From HXMU1420-13 sp965228545 (GTDB taxonomy: Bacteria > Bacteroidota > Rhodothermia > Balneolales > Balneolaceae): a stretch of 64,000 nucleotides of DNA. Of this stretch, positions 60,986 to 64,000 are shown piece after piece. The stretch lies in contig OZ245822.1 in the NCBI GenBank assembly GCA_965228545.1, forward strand, positions 2,914,001-2,978,000. Direction: 5' to 3'. The notes under the pieces are model-generated. The model was not told the DNA's origin. It did no database searches and was given only the letters and a program-made list of their open reading frames with translations. How positions within the stretch are numbered: position 1 is the stretch's first letter; each line of letters starts with the position of its first letter. The translations under genes and the position numbers were made by a program.

Positions 60986-61060
60986 GCGCAAGCGTCCGCT
61001 TGTGCGGTTTCGGCCAAGAATCGAAGTACAGGTTTTAAATTTGGTCCAAGCGGACGCTTG
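60986..61060. repeat. REP-like palindromes with CTAG flank (two copies)
   Basis: Copy 1 is at 60986-61005: a 9-bp stem (one G-T mismatch) around TC, with CAAGCG-TC-CGCTTG at its centre, and CTAG at its left shoulder (60983-60986). Copy 2, CAAGCGGACGCTTG at 61047-61060, shows the same centre in the other orientation. A third copy lies at 61717-61739. The RAYT gene 61152-61700 lies between copies 2 and 3. Half copies are at 7733-7746 and 63456-63469. Confidence 0.8.
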
Positions 61061-61151
61061 AACCAGTGTATCAACATGGCAAAGTGATTAGTCATATTCT
61101 AATGTAAGGAGTAATACTGTACGGTGTCATACTTACAAAAAGAATAAAAGT

Positions 61152-61700
61152 ATGAGTAGAAAATATAAGTTTTTAGATCAACAACAGGCCTATTTTGTAA
61201 GTTTCGCTACGGTTAATTGGGTGAATGTTTTTACCAGAAGTGTTTATTGCGATCGAATAGTTGAAAGCTTGAAATTCTGCCAAAAGGAAAAAGGATTAAT
61301 TCTATATGCCTGGTGTATAATGCCAAGTCACGTTCATTTAATAATCGGAACGAAAGACAAACCAATGCAGGATATAATGCGCGACTTAAAGAGCTATACA
61401 TCCAGAGTTATTAAAGAAGACATTCAAACCTATCCCAAAGAAAGTAGAAGAGAATGGTTGTTATGGATGTTTGAAAGAGCAGGCAGAAAGAATGGAAACA
61501 ACCGTGGGTGGCAATTATGGCAACAACATAATCATCCCATCGAATTATCGGGAAATAAAATAATGGAGCAAAAGTTTGAATATTTACACTATAATCCTGT
61601 GGTGGCAGGCTATGTTGAAAGTCCGGAACATTGGATGTATAGCAGCGCTCGAAATTATTACGGTAAAACGGGTTTAGTTGATGTGGAAATATGTTGCTAA
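61152..61700 (+). CDS. REP-associated tyrosine transposase (RAYT)
   Basis: This 182-aa single-strand DNA transposase belongs to the Y1/HUH family related to IS200/IS605 TnpA, of the type linked to REP palindromes. The HUH motif is HVH at residues 60-62 in MPSHVHLIIG. The catalytic Tyr is probably Tyr144 or its neighbour in KFEYLHYNPVVAGYVESP. The last part (MYSSARNYYG) is typical. The gene is flanked by inverted copies of the CAAGCGGACGCTTG palindrome, its likely substrate. RAYTs are thought to move or maintain REPs in trans, rather than to transpose themselves. The start is an ATG 10 bp after an A-rich run. Confidence 0.88.
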   Translation: MSRKYKFLDQQQAYFVSFATVNWVNVFTRSVYCDRIVESLKFCQKEKGLILYAWCIMPSHVHLIIGTKDKPMQDIMRDLKSYTSRVIKEDIQTYPKESRREWLLWMFERAGRKNGNNRGWQLWQQHNHPIELSGNKIMEQKFEYLHYNPVVAGYVESPEHWMYSSARNYYGKTGLVDVEICC

Positions 61701-61711
61701 AAATGGAATAG

Positions 61712-61822
61712 GAAGAGCACAAGCGGACGCTTGCGCTAGGGTGGTCATTTGGGGTGACATTAAATCCAGGTACTGGTGGTGGTACTGGAATCTCAAAAAC
61801 TGTAAAAGTCTATGAGTGGTAA
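61712..61822 (+). pseudogene. Truncated coding tail ending just after the IS256-split gene start
   Basis: In the frame ending with TAA at 61820-61822 the sequence reads WSFGVTLNPGTGGGTGISK then TVKVYEW. It has a protein-like composition but no start: a stop codon and the REP palindrome lie directly upstream. It looks like the C-terminus of a larger secreted or RHS/YD-repeat-type protein (tentative). Its end overlaps the ATG of the next gene at 61812 by 11 bp, the spacing of a formerly coupled gene pair. Confidence 0.5.
61717..61739. repeat. REP-like palindrome, copy 3, inverted to copy 1
   Basis: The 23 bases here are identical to 60983-61005 read on the other strand, including the CTAG shoulder, now at 61736-61739. 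Its orientation is opposite to copy 1, so the RAYT gene is enclosed by an inverted pair. On its CTAG side lies the truncated coding tail at 61742-61822. Confidence 0.8.
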
Positions 61823-61852
61823 AAAGGTAACTAGGCGAATAGCTATTATATT

Positions 61853-63172
61853 GAGAGTGTAAGCTGAACTCTGTCTAAGTAACCAAAAATAGAGTTAACT
61901 TAGACCGTCATGACACAGGAAGAATTAGACCAATTACAAAAAAAAGCGCTGGAGCAATTTAAATCCGGTAAACCTTTGCTTGGCAAAGACGGGGCGTTTG
62001 CACCGATGCTCAAGCAGTTTTTAGAAGCCGCTTTGCAGGCGGAGATGGACGCTCATCTGAGTGAGGAGGAGCGTCAGACAGGAAATAAACGAAATGGCAA
62101 GGGGACCAAGACGATCAAAAGCGCCGAAGGAACTTTCCAGATCGACACGCCCCAGGATCGGCAAAGCTCATTTTCCCCACAAATCATAAAAAAGCGGGAG
62201 ACGATCCTGGCCGATAACCTTGCCGACAAAATTATTGGCTTGTATGGGCTGGGAATGAGCCTTCGGGACATCAGTACCCACATCAAGGAGATGTACGACA
62301 GTGAGATCTCTCACACGGTGCTCTCGGAGATTACCGACCGAATCATCCCCCAGGTCAAAGCCTGGCAGGCTCGCCCACTTGAACCCGTCTACTGTATTGT
62401 GTGGCTGGATGCCATGCACTACAAAGTGCGCGATGAAGGGCGGGTGCAGCATAAAGCGCTTTACAATATCCTGGGCATCAATCCAGAAGGTCGTAAAGAG
62501 GTGTTGGGCACCTATATCTCGGAGAGTGAAGGAGCCAACTTTTGGTTATCGGTGCTCACTGATCTGCACAACCGGGGGCTGGAAGATATCCTGATTGCCT
62601 GTACGGATAACCTGAGAGGCTTTACCGAAGCCATTGGGAGTGTCTACCCGAAAGCCGAAGTTCAAAGCTGTATTGTCCATCAGATCCGCAACTCCTGCAA
62701 GTATGTGGCCAGTAAGGATCAGAAGGAGTTCATGCGGGATCTCAAGCAAGTATACCGAGCCGAGACCAAAGATATGGCCGAGATGGAGCTGGAAAACTTG
62801 GCTGGCAAGTGGGAGGCAAAATATCCTATTGTTATAGCCTCTTGGCAGAATAACTGGGAAAAGCTAACCACTTATTTCCAGTATACGGCTCCAATCCGAA
62901 AGCTGATTTATACCACAAATGCTGTGGAAGGCTATCACCGCCAGATTCGAAAAGTAACCAAGACTAAGGGCGCTTTCACCAGTGATATGGCGTTGTTAAA
63001 ACTGGTGTACCTGGCGACTAAAAACATTGAGAAAAAATGGACCTCGCCTCTGCAAAACTGGAGCTTGACTGTACAGCAGCTGGCAATTAGATTTGGTGAG
63101 CGCTTGCCATTGGATATAAATCGACATCCCAAACCCGAATAAATAATCAGACAGAGTTTAAATTACACTCCC
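61853..63172 (+). mobile_element. IS256-family insertion sequence, complete, with 8-bp target duplication
   Basis: The element is 1320 bp. Its left end (61853-61876, GAGAGTGTAA...) and right end (63149-63172) are inverted repeats with 20 of 24 bases matching. The flanks carry the same 8 bp, ATTATATT, at 61845-61852 and 63173-63180, so this is a direct, recent insertion. The transposase gene is full length. It interrupts the membrane-protein gene described at 61812-63454. Confidence 0.93.
61910..63142 (+). CDS. IS256 family transposase
   Basis: This is a 410-aa DDE transposase of the IS256/Mutator family. Catalytic acids are Asp167 in VWLDAMHY, Asp233 in ACTDNLRG and Glu340 in TTNAVEGYHRQIRK, with the usual C-x2-H motif (QSCIVHQIRN). 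An N-terminal domain (MTQEELDQL...) contains ERQTGNKRNGKGTKTI, typical for the family. Full length with no stop or frameshift, it probably is active. It lies between the two inverted repeats at 61853 and 63172. Confidence 0.95.
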   Translation: MTQEELDQLQKKALEQFKSGKPLLGKDGAFAPMLKQFLEAALQAEMDAHLSEEERQTGNKRNGKGTKTIKSAEGTFQIDTPQDRQSSFSPQIIKKRETILADNLADKIIGLYGLGMSLRDISTHIKEMYDSEISHTVLSEITDRIIPQVKAWQARPLEPVYCIVWLDAMHYKVRDEGRVQHKALYNILGINPEGRKEVLGTYISESEGANFWLSVLTDLHNRGLEDILIACTDNLRGFTEAIGSVYPKAEVQSCIVHQIRNSCKYVASKDQKEFMRDLKQVYRAETKDMAEMELENLAGKWEAKYPIVIASWQNNWEKLTTYFQYTAPIRKLIYTTNAVEGYHRQIRKVTKTKGAFTSDMALLKLVYLATKNIEKKWTSPLQNWSLTVQQLAIRFGERLPLDINRHPKPE

Positions 63173-63455
63173 ATTATATTGGCAAAAATTAGTCATGCTA
63201 TATTTTTGCCCGTTTTTATTTTTTCATTACTCTATGGAACGAAATCATATCAATTTGATGAGATTGATACTAAGATATTGTTATACTTAGGTGTTTATTT
63301 TGCAATTCCATCATTTCTAATTTGTGGTATATATGAATTATTTACATTTAGGTCTTTCAATTTAGGAAAAGAATACAAGCCTTATAGTTCAGAGACTACA
63401 TTACTTACCTTATATGTTGCTGCGATTTTGTATTTCATTTTTGATTACTTTTAGC

Positions 63456-63469
63456 CCCAAACTAGCGCA
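63456..63469. repeat. Half REP (CTAG side) next to the IS110 end
   Basis: CCCAAACTAGCGCA matches the CTAG shoulder and first half of the REP palindrome at 60976-60989 with one base missing, but the second half of the hairpin is absent. It immediately follows the stop of the IS256-split gene (63452-63454) and lies 24 bp before the IS110 transposase stop. Confidence 0.55.
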
Positions 63470-63492
63470 TTCTATGTTAAAATCAAGAGTGT

Positions 63493-64000
63493 TTAAGCGG
63501 CAAATTTAGCTGTGATTACGTAGGGTGTTTGTCTGTTTATTACGGCAAAAGCCCGTTGAATAAGCTTGAACTTAATGTTATTCAGCACTAGCATGGAATG
63601 CTTGCCTTCTTCTTTTTTGCGTTGGTAGTATCGTTTAAGCTCTGGATCGTATCGAATAGCTGTAAGACTCGCCATGTGTAAAAGTGATTTTATCTTCTTA
63701 TTGGCTAAATGACTTACTCTTGTTTTACCCCGAATGCTACTTCCGGAGCGGTACTCAAACGGGGCAACTCCTGCAAAACAAGCAAATTTTCTGCTATTTG
63801 CGAAGCGGGTGAACCCTTGGGTAATTACTATCAGGTAAAGAGCTGTCACAGGGCCAATGCCCGGTATAGTTTGTAATAGTTCCTGTTGTTCATTCAGGTG
63901 ATCTTGCTGCAATAAAAACTGCTGAATGTGGTCTTCCAGTTTTTTCAATTGCTTGTTAAGTGCCCTAAGTGTTTGGGCATTATAACAGGTAACCTTACCA
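63493..64000 (-). CDS. IS110/IS1111-type transposase, 5' part beyond window
   Basis: This is the C-terminal half of an IS110-family recombinase (Transposase_20 domain) with LLQTIPGIGPVTALYLIV and FACFAGVAPFEYRSGSSIRG, followed by HLANKKIKSLLHMASLTAI. The frame stays open to base 64000; a TTG at 63948 is internal, not the start. The N-terminal RuvC-like DEDD domain lies outside. IS110 elements use a bridge RNA from their non-coding ends, but the needed flank is mostly outside the window. The 3' end lies within about 40 bp of the stop. Confidence 0.88.
   Translation of the reverse strand, partial: GKVTCYNAQTLRALNKQLKKLEDHIQQFLLQQDHLNEQQELLQTIPGIGPVTALYLIVITQGFTRFANSRKFACFAGVAPFEYRSGSSIRGKTRVSHLANKKIKSLLHMASLTAIRYDPELKRYYQRKKEEGKHSMLVLNNIKFKLIQRAFAVINRQTPYVITAKFAA

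Larger units (their letters stand above)
61812..63454 (+). pseudogene. Small membrane-protein gene split by the IS256 element
   Basis: Joining 61812-61852 to 63181-63454 (removing the element and one copy of the 8-bp duplication) restores a continuous frame of 104 codons beginning ATG and ending TAG. The product would begin MSGKKVTRRIAIILAKISHA. It has two to three hydrophobic helices (FLPVFIFSLLYG, LLYLGVYFAIPSFLICGIY, LLTLYVAAILYFIF). The codon phase is preserved exactly across the junction, which is strong evidence for interruption. The right part alone (63179-63454, TTG start) is not a natural gene. The function is unknown; an immunity or accessory membrane role is only a guess. Confidence 0.85.

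Noticed and set aside
60976..61095. Full-length coding region of the frame 60859-61095
   Set aside because: Only the C-terminal 38 residues match a known family; the upstream part is made of REP palindromes read through by chance.
63179..63454. Independent gene starting at TTG 63179
   Set aside because: The TTG straddles the target duplication of the IS256 element, and the frame continues upstream of the element to an ATG.
63143..63492. IS110 bridge RNA
   Set aside because: Too little of the element's non-coding end lies in the window to support one.

Overview
The window looks like a chromosomal segment from a Gram-negative member of the Bacteroidota/Rhodothermota/Balneolota group, most likely a Balneolaceae-like marine or halotolerant bacterium (the family is inference). 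The reasons are a PorX-type response regulator (receiver + PglZ) together with a protein ending in a type IX secretion (Por) sorting domain, many type II signal peptides, lineage-typical families (DUF2911, DUF3667, a long SecA without the C-terminal zinc motif), promoter boxes of the TAnnTTTG type, few Shine-Dalgarno sequences, and DUF7282 repeats that are common in salt-adapted organisms.

Layout. 1-9966: a truncated SDR gene, a secreted M28 peptidase and a DUF2911 lipoprotein in one unit, two convergent PAS histidine kinases, a GIY-YIG nuclease, a decayed HigBA-like toxin-antitoxin module, a CopD-like membrane protein and an MFS transporter. 9967-12045: an array of ~245-bp units, each carrying two inverted, related palindromes, with a DUF559 PD-(D/E)XK nuclease gene in the middle. 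12072-18254: a SusA-like alpha-amylase under a LacI-type operator, an ECF sigma factor with a membrane partner, and an rRNA methyltransferase. 18255-19007: a 226-bp tandem repeat. 19008-31303: secreted hydrolases (two M20 peptidases, two beta-lactamase-fold serine hydrolases), sugar epimerase, small lipoproteins and a PqqB-like hydrolase. 31437-48358: housekeeping genes (nadA, nadC, cysteine desulfurase, DsbA-like, gamma carbonic anhydrase, hemW, two HU proteins, trhO, RluA, ComEA-like, porX, tsaE). 48365-60673: a VapBC pair, pnuC, an HsdR-N nuclease, the yidC-rnpA-rpmH cluster, a DUF7282 lipoprotein, a sterol-desaturase-like enzyme and secA. 60674-64000: a mobile patch with REP-like palindromes, a RAYT transposase and a RAYT remnant, an intact IS256 element that splits a small membrane-protein gene, and the end of an IS110 transposase.

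Functional themes. Protein export is prominent (SecA, YidC, PorX, a sorting-domain metalloprotease, many secreted hydrolases). NAD is supplied by NadA/NadC with a cysteine desulfurase divergently adjacent, and by a separate PnuC carrier. Two palindrome-plus-protein partnerships appear. One is the expected RAYT/REP system. The other is an array of inverted palindrome pairs around a DUF559 nuclease. I regard this second one as the best candidate for an undescribed system in the window. All functional assignments come from reading motifs and lengths, and no database search was run.
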